Below are positions 35,244 through 46,290 of a stretch of DNA of 64,000 bases, one piece after another (position 1 is the first letter of the stretch; each line of letters begins with the position of its first letter). Both the position numbers and the translations under genes were made by a program. The DNA is taken from assembly GCF_963259705.1 (NCBI RefSeq), contig NC_081846.1, positions 91,524,641 through 91,588,640 on the forward strand. The letters run 5' to 3'. The stretch is from Myotis daubentonii. Taxonomy: Eukaryota; Chordata; Mammalia; Chiroptera; Vespertilionidae. Below the pieces are notes generated by a model, which saw only the letters and a program-made list of their open reading frames with translations, ran no database searches and was not told the DNA's origin.

Positions 35244-35512
35244 TTTTTACTGTAGCTTTTCTACTTTTAGATACACAAATACTTACCACTGTGTCCCAGT
35301 TGCCTATATATTCAGTATATTAATGGAATGTACATCTTTGTGGTCTCGGGACAATAGACTATGTTATCTATGGGGTTTTAAGTAAACTTTATGTGTAGTA
35401 GGTGATACCACCTAGGTTTGTGTAAATGTGCTCTATGATGTTTGGACAACATCAAAATTGCCTGATAACGAGTTTTTCCAAAATTATTCCCATCATTAAG
35501 TAATACATGACT

Positions 35513-37655
35513 GTATATCATTCACTTTAAAAATGAAAAGTATTCATATTATGATTACTTCAGATCTCGTTATGCTGCAAAATAGCCATTTTCTAGCGTG
35601 CTCTTTGGATTATAAGAACAGAATTACAATATCTGTTAAATTATTAATTTATGATATTTAATTTATTTTGAGGCTATTTATCAAATCCAGTATTATAAAC
35701 CTATGATGCTAACCAAGGTTTTCTTTTAAAGACTTGGGTGTGCTACTGCACCATTTGAGTACATCCTTCCAATTTCAAATGCTCACGCACTATGTATGAC
35801 CTATCTTTTGAGCTTCCATATAATTCATCATTTGATCTGGGTTACTTTTGATATACTTTTGGCAAAACTGTTAAAAAAAACAACTTGAGAATATGTCCCA
35901 GATATAAACTGGGACAGTCCTGGGAAGTCATAGGCATGTGGTTTACTTAGTTATAGCAGAAGGTTCCAGAGTCCGCTGTAATCTTTCTAAGGCTCTAGCT
36001 TGTATCAAACTCAGTGGTCTGGCTAAGCAAGTGGTGCTCTTGTGGCTAACCTTGGGAATACAGAAACCGGCCTTGGGAATACGGGACCAAAGGACCAAAG
36101 CTGAGGAGCTGCACCAACAACTGTTAGTCTTCCTGAAAAGTCTTGCCTACTCACCGGTACTATTTTCAGTGACTGATGCAATCAATGTGTTTCCTTGAGT
36201 TTAGGTTCTTTCCATGATCAGTCACTTCATGAGTCTGAGGTGGTAGAAAAAAAACTCATTGAACTCCTGAGCCCCATAGTTTTACTAACTCTCCTTAAAG
36301 CTACTCAGTAACAAAGTGACTACCAATAGGTCTCCCTGCTGTAAGATAAGAAGTCGTTTGGAGAAGGTACAACAATAGTTTCTTAAGCAGGATATTTGGG
36401 CTGCTGCAAGGTGACTAACTGCCCATCAGCAAAGCTAGCCTTAAATCTGGGCCAAGTCTAATGAAAGGACTTGGGAGAAAATTTTTTAATTTTTTAAAAA
36501 TAAATTGACCTTTGCCATGTGATTGGTTAATTCAGAAAATCATATTGTGGGCCAATTGCAATAGGCAAGTGCGGGTAATAATATGGACACATGTGGTTGT
36601 GAATATGGGGAGATGAGAGGAATAAAAACATGTTGGGATTACACTGGACTAGATATTGTGAAGGAGTGAATCCTATAATCACAAATAAATCATAGGATTC
36701 TTCCTTAGCCACCTGGATGGATAACGATGTCATTGAATATTATGGGGATGACTGAGGAGGAACACGTTTGGTAATGGGTAAACAAAATAAAAGTTTAATT
36801 TTTGAAATGTTAAATTTGAGGTGTCTGTGGAACACTCCAGGAGAAATCTCATATAACAGGCTCCCTATATTACTGGGAAGTACAAGGGAGGAAAAGGGAA
36901 TGAACTAATTAACCTGCAGCTGCACTTTATTTAGGATGTCTTACATCAGGGAGCCAAGATCCTTTTCTTACCTGAATTATCTCCAGAAACTCTTTTAATA
37001 AATAAGAAAATATATGTATGTAATCTCTGGTGGGGCAGCCGTTCCTAAGACATTCCACTATACATATTTATGTGAGAGGTGCAACTTCAGCTGCCTTCCC
37101 AATTACTTGTGCAAGAGTTACCAATAATTACAGTAAGCATCAAAAATTCAAAGCAAAGGTGGGTCTTAGGATAGCATAAGCACATAAACATCATTAGGGG
37201 ATGGCTTTGAAGGCTTTTCTGTTTGATTTATTCACCCATCTGTCTGTCCATGGTGCTGATTAGTCAGGAACAGGAATGAAACGTGACAGCTGAAGTGCCT
37301 AAAAATGCCCCTCTTTGTTCTCAGTAGATCCCTCCAAGAGAACCTGCCATGAAGAGGAGGGGTGACTCCCACTGCTGCACCTTTACATCCAGGATGAGGC
37401 TCACACTGAGGTGACACCTCCCCTAGGCTGATGCAGTCAGTGAGTGAATATGGTGGGAGCACCAGTCAGAGCATTTCTTCCTGAAGAAGGACAGTGCATC
37501 CTGCAGTCCTTGCATAGGGCACCGCCATCATCCTAGCCAGAACTTGCAGAGGTCTGCTGCCATTTGAAATCCTCCTCATGTCTCTGTCTTCTCATAGATG
37601 TCAGTCCTGCACCTTGTCTGGAGGATCAATTCAACTTCTCCTGCTCCCTTCTACT
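35513..37655. other. Unassigned interval
   Basis: No repeat or gene that I can name. Short frames (for example 35938-36198) lack domain features. Confidence 0.5.
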
Positions 37656-37990
37656 TTATCATTCACATATAGATCAATGGAACAAAAAAGAGACCGCAGA
37701 AATTGACCCAACTCATTATGCTCAATTAATATTTGACAAAGGAGGCAAGAGCATATAATGGAGTCAATACAGTCTCTTCAATGAATAGTGTTTGGAAAAC
37801 TGGACAAGTACATGCAAAAAAAAAAAAAATGAACCCAAACCACTAACTTACACTATACACAAGAATAAACTCAAGATGATAAAAGACCTAAATATAAGTC
37901 GTGAAACCATAAAAATCTTAGAAGAAACCATAGACAACAAAATATCAGACATCTCTCATCACAATATGTTTATAGATACATCTCCTAGGG

Positions 37991-38208
37991 CAGTGATGGT
38001 GAACCTATGACACACGAACTCATTTTTTTGGTTGATTTTTCTTTGTTAAATGGCATTTAAAAATATAAAATAAATATCAAAAATATAAGTCTTTGTTTTA
38101 CTATGGTTGCAAATATCAAAAAAAATTCTATATGTGACACGGCACCAGAGTTAAGTTAGGGTTTTTCAAAATGGTGACATGCCGAGCTCAAAAGGTTCGC
38201 CATCACTG
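37991..38208 (+). mobile_element. hAT MITE
   Basis: 218 bp with ends CAGTGATGGTGAACC and GGTTCGCCATCACTG and exact 8-bp duplication TCCTAGGG (37983-37990, 38209-38216). It has the same core as 39232-39448 and 54210-54444 (AACTCATTTTTTTGGTTGAT, TTGTTAAATGGCATTTAAA). Confidence 0.95.
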
Positions 38209-38856
38209 TCCTAGGGCAAAGGAAACTAAGTAGACAATAAACAAATGGGACCACATCAAAATAAAAAGCATCTACACAGCAAAAGAAACCACAACAAAGT
38301 AAACAGAGAGCCTCCTGTATGGGAAACATATTTGCCAATAATACACCAGATAAGACGTTAAATTCCAAAATATATATAAGGAGCTCATGCAACTTAACAA
38401 AAGGAAGACAAACAATCCAATTAACAAATGGACAAAAGACCTAAATAGACACTTCTCCAAAGTGAGCATACAAAAAGCCAAGTGACATACGAAAAAATGC
38501 TCAAAGTCACTTTTCATCCTAGAGATACAAATTAAAATGACAATCAAGTGTCACCTCACACCTGTCAGAATGGCTAACATTAACAAATCAACAAATGACA
38601 AGTGTTAGAGAGGACATGGAGAGAAGGGAATGCTCCTGCACTGCTGGGGGAAATGTAGACTGGAGAAGCCACTGTGGAAAACAGTATGGAGTTTCCTCAA
38701 AAAACTAAAAATGAAACTCCCATTTGACCCAGTGATCCCACTGCTAGAATATACCCTAAGAAACCAGAAACACCAATCACAAATAATATATGTACCCCTA
38801 TGTTCATAGCAGCACAATTTACAATAGCTAAGATTTAAAAACAGCCCAAGTGTCCA

Positions 38857-39454
38857 TCCTATATAATAAAAGCCTAATATGCTAAGTGCCCAGTGGTCAG
38901 GTAATCCACTCAACCAATCAAAGCATAATATGCTAAGGATATGCTAAGACCACTCAACCTCTCACTGTCATGCTCTGACCACCAGAAAGCAGACGCTCTG
39001 GCCCATACATAAATTAGCTTGCTGTTGGGGTCCGGCTGATGGGGACTGGGTGAGACGGGCCTGACATACCCTGGAGCCCTCCTGCAGTACGTCCAAGGAT
39101 GGCCAACCTCCTGCATCCCAACTGTGTACCTGTGGGGTCCCTTGGCCTGGCCTGTGCCCTCTCAGGATCCAGGACCTCTCGGGGGATGTTGGAGAGCTGG
39201 TTTCAGCCCGATCCTGCAGGCCTCTACTGACCAGTGATGATGAACCTATGACACACAAACTCATTTTTTTGGTTGATTTTTCTTTGTTAAATGGCATTTA
39301 AATATATAAAATAAATATCAAAAATATAAGTCTTTGTTTTACTATGGTTGCAAATATCAAAAAATTTCTATATGTGATACAGCACCAGAGTTAAGTTAGG
39401 GTTTTTCAAAATGCTGACATGCCGAGCTCAAAAGGTTTGCCATCACTGCTCTAG
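38857..39454 (+). mobile_element. Helitron with MITE in its 3' terminus
   Basis: Starts TCCTATATAATAAAAGCC after host A and ends CTCTAG before host T, with the L1 text resuming. It belongs to the subfamily of 52184-52603 (shared GCCCAGTGGTCAGG-like start and CTCAACC repeats). Its last bases are split by a hAT MITE, so the 3' hairpin is missing or altered. Confidence 0.88.
39232..39448 (+). mobile_element. hAT MITE inside Helitron 3' end
   Basis: 217 bp, CAGTGATGATGAACC to GGTTTGCCATCACTG. Target duplication imperfect: CTCTACTGAC on the left, CTCTAGTC on the right. Inserted in the CTCTAG terminus of a Helitron. Confidence 0.9.
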
Positions 39455-39986
39455 TCAGTGGATAAGTTGATAAAGTACCTTTACTATGCAGCGTTAAAAA
39501 AAGGATCTTTTACCATTTGCAACAGCATGAATGGACCTGGAGAATATTATACTAAGCAAAATAAGGCAGTCAGAGAAGGATAAGTATCACTTGATCTTAC
39601 TAATATGTGAATCTAATGAACAAAAATAAACTGATGAACACAATAGATCTATAGACATAGGAGCATGGAACGAACAGTGTAATCTCAGAGGGAATGCATG
39701 GGTGAGAGGCGGGTAGGAAGAGATGAACTGGGAGCCTATGTGCATATATGTATATCCCATAGACATAGACAATAGTGTGGCAAAGTCTTGGGAGGGGCAG
39801 GTGCAGGGAGGAGAGGGTCATTGGGGGGGGGGGGGAGGAAAGCCAGACATGCCCCAAAACAAAACAAAAAAATCCAGTTGTTAAAGTGAATAACTAAAGT
39901 AAAAAAAAAAAATGAGAGAAGTAAGTGTGTATAACACGAGGGAGGAGTTAGGGATGATGGAGAGATGAAGCATGAAAGCCCTATAC

Positions 39987-40026
<40 letters not shown>
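39987..40026. repeat. (CA)n microsatellite
   Basis: About 40 bases of CA dinucleotide just past the L1 tail. Confidence 0.95.
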
Positions 40027-40028
<2 letters not shown>

Positions 40029-42933
40029 TTCGTCATAAGAAAATAAAAATAAATTTGTGACAACAAAATCATTCAGTCAAACAAAATACATCTGTGGGCT
40101 CTATGGTGCTTTTATGACTCTTACTCATGCTTCTCATATGTGATCTCTGTCAGGCTGGTAACACCATGTCTGAGATTGTCAATATTTTTCTATCAAAAGC
40201 CAGATGGTAAATATATTAAGCTTTGTCCGTCATATGATCTCTGTGACAGCCACTCAGCTCTACTATTGTAGTGCAAAGGAAACCATGCACAACATGTAAA
40301 TAAATGAGTGTGGACATGTTCCAATGAAATTATATTTATGAAAAGAGCGATGCCCAGTTTTGGCTCGTTAGTGACAGTTTGCCAGCCTTTGTAATACATA
40401 AATCAATAGAATAAAAGTTACGGATTAGTGTTCTAGTTCAAATTGTTGTTCATGCCCCAAACTTTCCCATCGTGTACTTCAGTTATGTGACACAATGTAT
40501 TTGTAAGTCATTTCTGCTCAGTTAGTGTGGATGTCTTTTAAATATTGGTCCACAGAAAGAACTATTATATTTTTAAAATTAATGGTCCAAATGGATTCTT
40601 TCCAGGAAAATTATTTTCACTCACACACTGGGCTGAACGGAAACATCTACGAAGCCAGTGATTGGATTCTGTTCCGTTACCAGAGCTTGTGATTGAGAGT
40701 GTGCATTTGTCTGTGGCTTCCATGTTAAAATGCGAAGGATCAATTTGGGACACACAATAGAGGAGCAATGGAGCAGCAAAAGTTCCCAGGATCGGGTAAA
40801 TAAATCTCTTTTCAACAATATTGAAAAGTTAGTAAAACTGCAGAGGGGGGACATAAACCCTGCAGACCTATAAGAATGGAACTAAAAGACAAGAGCTTTA
40901 AAATAGGCACTTAACTAGCCACGAGGAAGCTGTTTGTGGTGTGATTTTTGTGTGATTGTTCTTTCGTGTTCTGTTTTGTTTTGAGTTTGGCTTTTAGGCA
41001 CTCATTTCTCTAGCAAGTAAATGATTGGTCTTAGAAACGACTCATCTGCAAAATTTTGAGTGGCTCATGCAAACATTGATTTGAACAAATGGCTGTTATA
41101 TTCATGCCTAACCTTCCCTTTACTCCCTCTTAAAATAAATAAATAAAATAAATAAAAACATGTTGCATGGATTAAGTTTAATTGTTCTTTGGTCAATTTG
41201 GATTAATATTTTCAAAACTGGAAAAGGCATTCTCTTCACTTCCTCTTCACTCAGTGAAGATCCCAGACTATATAGCTGATAATATAAAAAGACCTGTTTT
41301 CCAATTAGGCAGGTTAATTATTTATTAATTTAGTTGTTTGACTTTTTTGCCATGAAGAGGAAATGGATTTTTATTGTACATTTCTTCTCACAAGGCAACA
41401 ATGTGTTCTTTATAGGCAGCAAGAAATCTGTCCCAGCAATTTTTGAAAAAAGTGTTTATGCACATTTTAAATCATTAGTTAATCCAGGGAAAACTGAACT
41501 AATGTTAAGAAGATCTTATATTCATTGCCTTTAGCTATCACATTTTGTAAAATACTAAAGAAGTTAAGAATTTTTAAAAAGAACAAGTATCTTGAAAATG
41601 ACTTATTATATGGAAAGACCTTCAGCTTTTGTAGACCTAGATACCTAAATAATTGTGAAACTTAAATTCAAATTACATTCTACTGTTGATAATGTTCTCA
41701 TGAGCGTGTTTGAAATGGATGGGATGTTATCTGTTTCTGCCACATTCCTTCTCATTGTATAACATTCCATCCCCTAGCAACAGTTGCATGCCTTGTTACC
41801 TTCAGTTCTAGTTTATTCCATTGTTTACAGCAGTGAATGACACAAGTAGTGCTGCAATAGTGCTTCTCTTATAACTTTTTTAAGTTTGATTCTTCTAATA
41901 TGCATTCTCCACAATAAGTATGTCCTGTGTATATTTAAGAACAATCTCCTTTTGCCCTCATCCCCCACTCTTAGTTCCTACTGTTGGGTTCAGGGGGAAG
42001 GGCAGCTCTATTGTTGACAGGTACATTCCATCTATCTTGATCACATCCTGACCATCTGGTGTATTTCCTCCTTATCCACCATCTTCCCTCCTCAGGGTCC
42101 TTACCCTAAACCACCCCATCCCATCTAGTCCTCAACATTTTACCTCAACAACAATAGTAACAGAAGGAAGAAGAAACGAGGAGGGAGGTCCAAACCCTCA
42201 GAGGGCTACATAGTCAATGATACAACGGTCCATGGAAATTGTGAGACCAAAGAGGCTCTGTAGGTCCGTTCCTAGTTCCAGGTGATGCAAGTTCATGAAG
42301 GTGAGACCACTTTAGATCCCACTCCTTACATCAGACATAATAAACTAAACATAAGAGGCCAAAGGTAGAGGCAACAAGCATTTATTTGAGATTTATAAAT
42401 TAATAATAGCTACTCAGGAAAACACATTTTCAGGCAGAACCCAAATTGTATTCAATTAGGAGAAGAAGGCAAGGGGTGTTTACCAGAAAGGCAAAGGTGG
42501 ACAATTACTTCAACTGTTTCTATTGGTGCAGATGAGCCAACATAGTGACCCTGATCCTAAACAATGTTTGTTATTTTGTTTTGTTTATCGGTTTTTTCAG
42601 CCTAGTAGCCATCAGTCTTATACTCATAATATTTGTTTTCTTGTTATCTTTGCAAACAGTTTTTTGTTTTTAAATGTTGTTATAGGCCCAGGCAAAAGGT
42701 ATCTCCAGGATGGCAGATTCAAATTAATTTTAAAATGGATTCTCTGATTATTTTTTATAATGTTATGATTTCTATCATTGTTCCTCCCAGAGGTTTCAAA
42801 TTCTTCTAAGTCCTTGTCTCTGCTTCCCCTCTTGATTTTGGTTTTCTCTCTGTACTGCTCAGTAATGGCCTATGCCTTGCAATTCTTTCAGCTTCAATCC
42901 ACTGTTGTTGTTAGTGGTGAAATGGCTTCAGGT
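40027..42933. other. Unassigned interval
   Basis: No gene or repeat that I can name apart from a short (AAAT)n tract near 41135-41158. Parts of 42150-42500 (GGGAGGTCCAAACCCTCAGAG) may be old LTR sequence, without proof. Confidence 0.5.
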
Positions 42934-43319
42934 TGTTACTGGACCTGGGTTCAGCAACCTCAGGACAAGAGTTCTGGCTCAGAAAGAATTCAGAGGCAAG
43001 ATTCAAATACAAGCAAAGAGTTATTTAGAAAGTCAGAGAGATAAAAGAAGTGATCTATGGAAGAGGTGAGCCACCTAGGCTTCCTGGGCTCAGGAAACAA
43101 GTTATAGAGACAAAAGAAGGGACCTTGGAGCTTAAGAAAAAGAATAGCAGAAAGAACATACAGGGGGAAAAAAGAAGAAAGGCACCGGTGTGCTCCAGAG
43201 GGAAAAAGAGTGAGTCCTTTGTTTAAAGGGGTTTTATCTGTTTCCCAAAGTCAGTGATATTAGGGGAAATCTCAAGGGAGGATCTTAATAGAATATTTAT
43301 TGGCTTTCCAGGTGTATCT
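42934..43319 (-). repeat. Candidate LTR/U5-leader sequence, reverse strand
   Basis: In reverse the block ends CAGAACTCTTGTCCTGAGG...CCAGTAACA, resembling an LTR 3' end with CA terminus, with an upstream GAATTCTTTCTGAGCC word. No paired copy or target duplication found, so the call rests on resemblance only. A second LTR-like block begins at 43320. Confidence 0.35.
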
Positions 43320-43700
43320 GTTATGCCCAGATTTCAAGATCCCCAAAAACCACACCAGGGAGCCATTCCGATGCAAAAGCAGAGGGTCCTGTATTGAGCT
43401 AGCTAACTCGACCCTGCCTCCTGGCCGACGCAGCGACTGGAAGCAGAATGCCACTCATGAGAATATCAGGGCTTTAATAGTGAGGGGAGGGGAGCTGACT
43501 GTGGGCCCTGCCGATTGGCCAGGCGCAAGTCAGGTCTTGTTACACAGGATGTGGTCATCTCTATGGTGTGCATGTCCCTTGATTGTCATTGGTTAGTTTA
43601 AAGAAATCCCGGCTTCCGGGAAGAAGGTACTTTCCTGAGCACATGGCGGCTGCCCCAACATGGAGGATCCGGGGTAAGATGGAGGGCATAGCCCTCGCCC
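43320..43700 (-). repeat. Probable solo LTR, reverse strand
   Basis: In reverse it ends GGGATCTTGAAATCTGGGCATAACA (quoted in part), an LTR-like CA terminus. An ATTAAA poly(A)-type signal lies about 150 bp upstream, and CCAAT/GATTGG words (43510, 43578) lie further upstream. The far end is not defined. No primer binding site follows, so a solo LTR is more likely than a provirus. Confidence 0.5.
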
Positions 43701-44117
43701 TTTCATTATCCTTTCAGGTTTGTGGTCTAAAACTGACTGGTTGGCACCAGGGCAAGGGGTCATTAGTCATTCATTGCAGATGGTCCTGATTTAAGCCCTT
43801 GCATCACTGCCTGGTCTTAATGCTTTACTGGGCCTGGATACATCATGCTGAAACACAACTCAGGCCAAGATGTTATCTTGGCCAGAACACTGACTCTCAG
43901 GTCAGCAGAATGGAGGGATTGTCCCTAAGATTATTTGATGTGGATGAGAACCTCATTCTTGAGGGCTTAAAGCTTAAGGGAGAGGTTGTGCGAGGGAGTC
44001 ATATGAGGCTATTCTTCAGCCCCCCTGTTCTTCCTCTAAAGGGGTCTGCCACATGCCTAGCAGCATGCCAGGGGAGGATCCAAACTATGAGGTCAGCAAT
44101 ATGAAAGGTCGGGGATC
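43701..44117. other. Unassigned, possibly ERV-derived
   Basis: Open frames at 43799-44104 have no recognisable retroviral motif. Position next to an LTR makes ERV origin possible. Confidence 0.35.
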
Positions 44118-44303
44118 TTCCTGGATGGTGTGGCTCAGTTGGTTGAGCATTATCCCTTGCTCCAAGAGGATTTAGCTCCAGGTTGTGGGCTAAATCCCCA
44201 GTAGGGGGCATTCAGCAGGCAGCCAATTAATGTCTCTCTCTCTCTCTCTCCTTCTCCTTTCTTCTCTCTTTTAAATCAACAAAAACATATTTTTTAAAAA
44301 AAC
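44118..44303 (+). mobile_element. VES-type SINE, forward strand
   Basis: tRNA-derived head TGTGGCTCAGTTGGTTGAGC, then GGGCTAAATCCCC, a (CT)n tract at 44234-44251 and an A-rich tail TCAACAAAAACATATTTTTT. Forward orientation, unlike the other SINEs in this window. Confidence 0.9.
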
Positions 44304-44539
44304 AGTTAAGAAGTCTAAACTGCATGATCAGCAATATTCGAGGGGAGGAAAGTTCACCCTAGAGGTCCCAGCCTGCAATTGTCTCTTGCTGGACATTCAG
44401 GGATTCCTCCTGGGAGACCTTTCATACCTGGCCTATCATCCTACTCTGTTCATATCTTTCTAACTGTCTATCAATCAATATGGAGAGGAATAACAGGCTA
44501 AGGAAAGTGCTTCCTAGCCTTTTAATTCAATCCTTTTTG
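44304..44539. other. Unassigned interval
   Basis: No feature recognised. Confidence 0.4.
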
Positions 44540-45040
44540 TGTGTGGGCCAGTGTCTTTCACCTCTTAATATAGGAGAGAGGCATGAAATCCAAACAAATA
44601 GAATGAAATGAAGCTATGTTAGACAAGAGACTGCTATTAGCCAACAGATAAGAAACTTGACTAATCAGTCATGAGATAAGATTACAATCAAGAGCTTGGC
44701 AATACCACAAATGTTACTCCTACCATAAAAGAAAAACAGACCACAAACTCTCCTTTGTAAAGGTTAAAGTTAAACCCAACATTGTTTTTTCACTCTCAAT
44801 TTCCCCATACTGGCAAATGTTTTCATGGACACTACAAACAGATATAAGCTCAACCTCCAGAGACAGTTAGAGTCTCTCTCCCAGCTCTTTTGAGAAAAGA
44901 CCACTATTCTGTGAAGTGGCTTTTCTTGCTTGTCCTCTCTGCTCAATAAAAGCTAATTTCCCACATCACTCCAAGGCTTGACCTTGAATTTTTCTTCCTT
45001 GAAATCAAGAATCTTCTTGACTCAAGGCTGGAGACCCTAG
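44540..45040 (+). repeat. Probable LTR
   Basis: A TATA-like AGATATAAGC (near 44840), CTCTCTGCTCAATAAAAGC with an AATAAA signal (near 44945), and a T-rich U5-like tail ending CTCAAGGCTGGAGACCC give LTR architecture in forward orientation. The 5' boundary is a guess. No matching 3' LTR was found downstream. Confidence 0.5.
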
Positions 45041-45044
45041 GGTT

Positions 45045-45083
45045 GCGTTGGTGGTATAGTGGTGAGCATAGCTGCCTTCCAAG
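45045..45083 (+). ncRNA. 5' half of tRNA-Gly(TCC), embedded fragment
   Basis: 39 nt starting GCGTTGGTGGTATAGTGGTG and running through the anticodon loop (CTTCCAAG) match mammalian tRNA-Gly(TCC) positions 1 to about 39, as I recall it. The 3' half (T arm, acceptor 3' strand) is absent, so this is not a gene. It is flanked by a 15-bp direct repeat CAAGGCTGGAGACCC (45023-45037 and 45080-45094) and lies immediately downstream of a probable LTR end. Confidence 0.8.
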
Positions 45084-45293
45084 GCTGGAGACCCACTGAG
45101 ACAGACCCCATTGACACTTACCCCTCTGGGACCCAGCTTACTTCTAACTGTTGCTGTTTCTTGTGCAATTTCTCCCACCTTTCTAAGATGAGGGTGAGAA
45201 TGAGAGTGATACCTTCCCTAATTGCTCTGTGGCATGATTTTGGAAAAGCTTTCCCCTGGAGTAACGGCTTTGTAAGGGAAAAGGCTCTAAGTT
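45084..45293 (+). other. Possible ERV leader
   Basis: Sequence downstream of the LTR-like block with no clear gag. Interrupted by a hAT element at 45294 and probably continuing at 45472-45672. Confidence 0.35.
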
Positions 45294-45463
45294 AGCCGTG
45301 GGCAAACTACGGTCCGCGGAAGACCGTACTCTTTTATGTAATGATGTTTACTTTGAATTTATATTAGTTCACACAAACACTCCATCCATGCTTTTGTTCC
45401 GGCCCTCCTGTCCAGTTTAAGAACCCATTGTGGCCCTCGAGTCAAAAAGTTTGCCCACCCCTG
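45294..45463 (+). mobile_element. hAT MITE (GTGGGCAAACT type)
   Basis: Ends AGCCGTGGGCAAACTACGG and AGTTTGCCCACCCCTG, with duplication CTCTAAGTT/CTCTAGTT. Closely related to 50878-51101 (shared TTATGTAATGATGTTTACTT and CCATCCATGCTTTTGTTCCG). The first base of the usual CAG end is missing. Confidence 0.9.
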
Positions 45464-45680
45464 CTCTAGTTTGACTTCACCAGGATTGCTCTTTCCTTCT
45501 TCCCAGAGTAAGCTTATTAGAGCCAAAGAACCCCAAAATCTGCCGGTCTGAAGCTGCTTTTTGGGTTATTAGTTTTAAGGTCTTTCTTAAGAAACAAAAA
45601 AACTCAGAATCTCCCTTTCTGGCCCAAGAGATTCAGACAGAAAACTGCTTTAGGAAGATCTTAGGATGATTCCCTTAGCC

Positions 45681-45745
45681 CAAGACTGTCAAACTCAGAG
45701 GCAAATGAGGCATGTGGCCCACAGGCCTTGAGTTTGACATGCTTG
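45681..45745 (+). mobile_element. Very short hAT MITE (65 bp)
   Basis: Ends CAAGACTGTCAAACTC and GAGTTTGACATGCTTG form an imperfect terminal inverted repeat. Flanking 8-bp duplication CCTTAGCC/CCTTAGCT. Little more than the two ends remains, with the word CATGTGGCCCACAGG between. Confidence 0.85.
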
Positions 45746-45753
45746 CCTTAGCT

Positions 45754-46009
45754 GCCCCCTGGTGATCAGTGCTCTCCCACAGGGGGAATGCCACTGAGCC
45801 AGAAGTTGGGCTCACAGCTGGCAAGCACAGGCTACTCCCTCCATGGCGCTAAGGATGTCTGAACGACATCCTATGGGGAGTGGCCCTAAGCCGTCGTTTG
45901 GACATCCCCCAAGGGCTCCCAGAGGACTGTGAGAGGAAGCAGGCTGGGCTGAGGGACCCTCCCTCCCACACACACTCCAGTGCACAAATCTCGTGCACTG
46001 GGCCTCTAG
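45754..46009 (+). mobile_element. Helitron 3' part, 5' truncated
   Basis: Ends with the hairpin word GTGCACAAATCTCGTGCAC (written from 45980) and GGGCCTCTAG. No Helitron 5' end. It starts directly at the target duplication of the 65-bp MITE. The next base is C, not T. Confidence 0.85.
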
Positions 46010-46139
46010 CATTATATAAAAATTCATATGTATACTTAATACCTAAAATTATAATACCTTAAAATAACATATCAAATGATTGTTTGGACAGCTGATTGAA
46101 GAGAAAAAAATAGAGAAGTTAGCTAGCAATTATGGCAGA

Positions 46140-46290
46140 ATACTAATATTCAGGTTGAAACAGCATAGATTGGGAAATTGGTTATTTTGAAACAGTGCCT
46201 GATCCTTCCCAAGCCTGACGAAATATAACCCAAGCTTAACTAAAAACTCTCTCTCATCTATCTCTCTCTTTTCTCTGTGCTCCCAAAGTA
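46140..46290 (+). repeat. Repeated LTR-like block, copy 1
   Basis: Shares TTATTTTGAAACAG, TCCTTCCCAAGCCTGA, ATATAACCCAAGCTTAAC and a CT-rich tail with 48105-48300, same orientation. See copy 2. Confidence 0.55.

Larger units (their letters stand above)
33043..35512 (+). mobile_element. Tigger1-like DNA element, split by Helitron pair
   Basis: Left end near 33043 (GTCACATGCTGCATAAGG, then CAGATTATAGGGGTGCTGAA). Right part at 33950-34104 (CACTCACCCAGAACAACTTCC, CATGCTAAGTGCCTA) and 35244-35512 (ATACACAAATACTTACC, TACCACCTAGGTTTGTG, ending AATACATGACTG before TA). These words follow the Tigger1/MER2 consensus order as I remember it. The middle (33170-33950) is not recognisably Tigger and may hold another old insertion. 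No transposase survives. Confidence 0.7.
37656..39914 (+). mobile_element. LINE-1 ORF2 3' part and 3' UTR, triply interrupted
   Basis: L1 text is carried by 37656-37990, 38209-38856 and 39455-39914. ORF2 words include AGATCAATGGAACA, ATTTGACAAAGGAGGCAAGA, TGGCTAACATTAACAAATCA and TTGCAACAGCATGAATGG, and a 3' UTR ends in an A-rich tail near 39900. A hAT MITE and a Helitron (itself carrying a MITE) lie inside. Removing them restores the L1 text exactly at GTGTCCA/TCAGTGG. Confidence 0.88.

Noticed and set aside
39736..40072. Cys/Val-rich reverse frames
   Set aside because: Produced by the (CA)n tract at 39987-40026 and the L1 tail.
45045..45083. Functional tRNA-Gly gene
   Set aside because: Only the 5' half is present. 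The T arm and 3' acceptor strand are absent.
42934..45290. Intact provirus spanning the LTR-like blocks
   Set aside because: The blocks differ in sequence and orientation and no gag, pol or env motif is readable between them.
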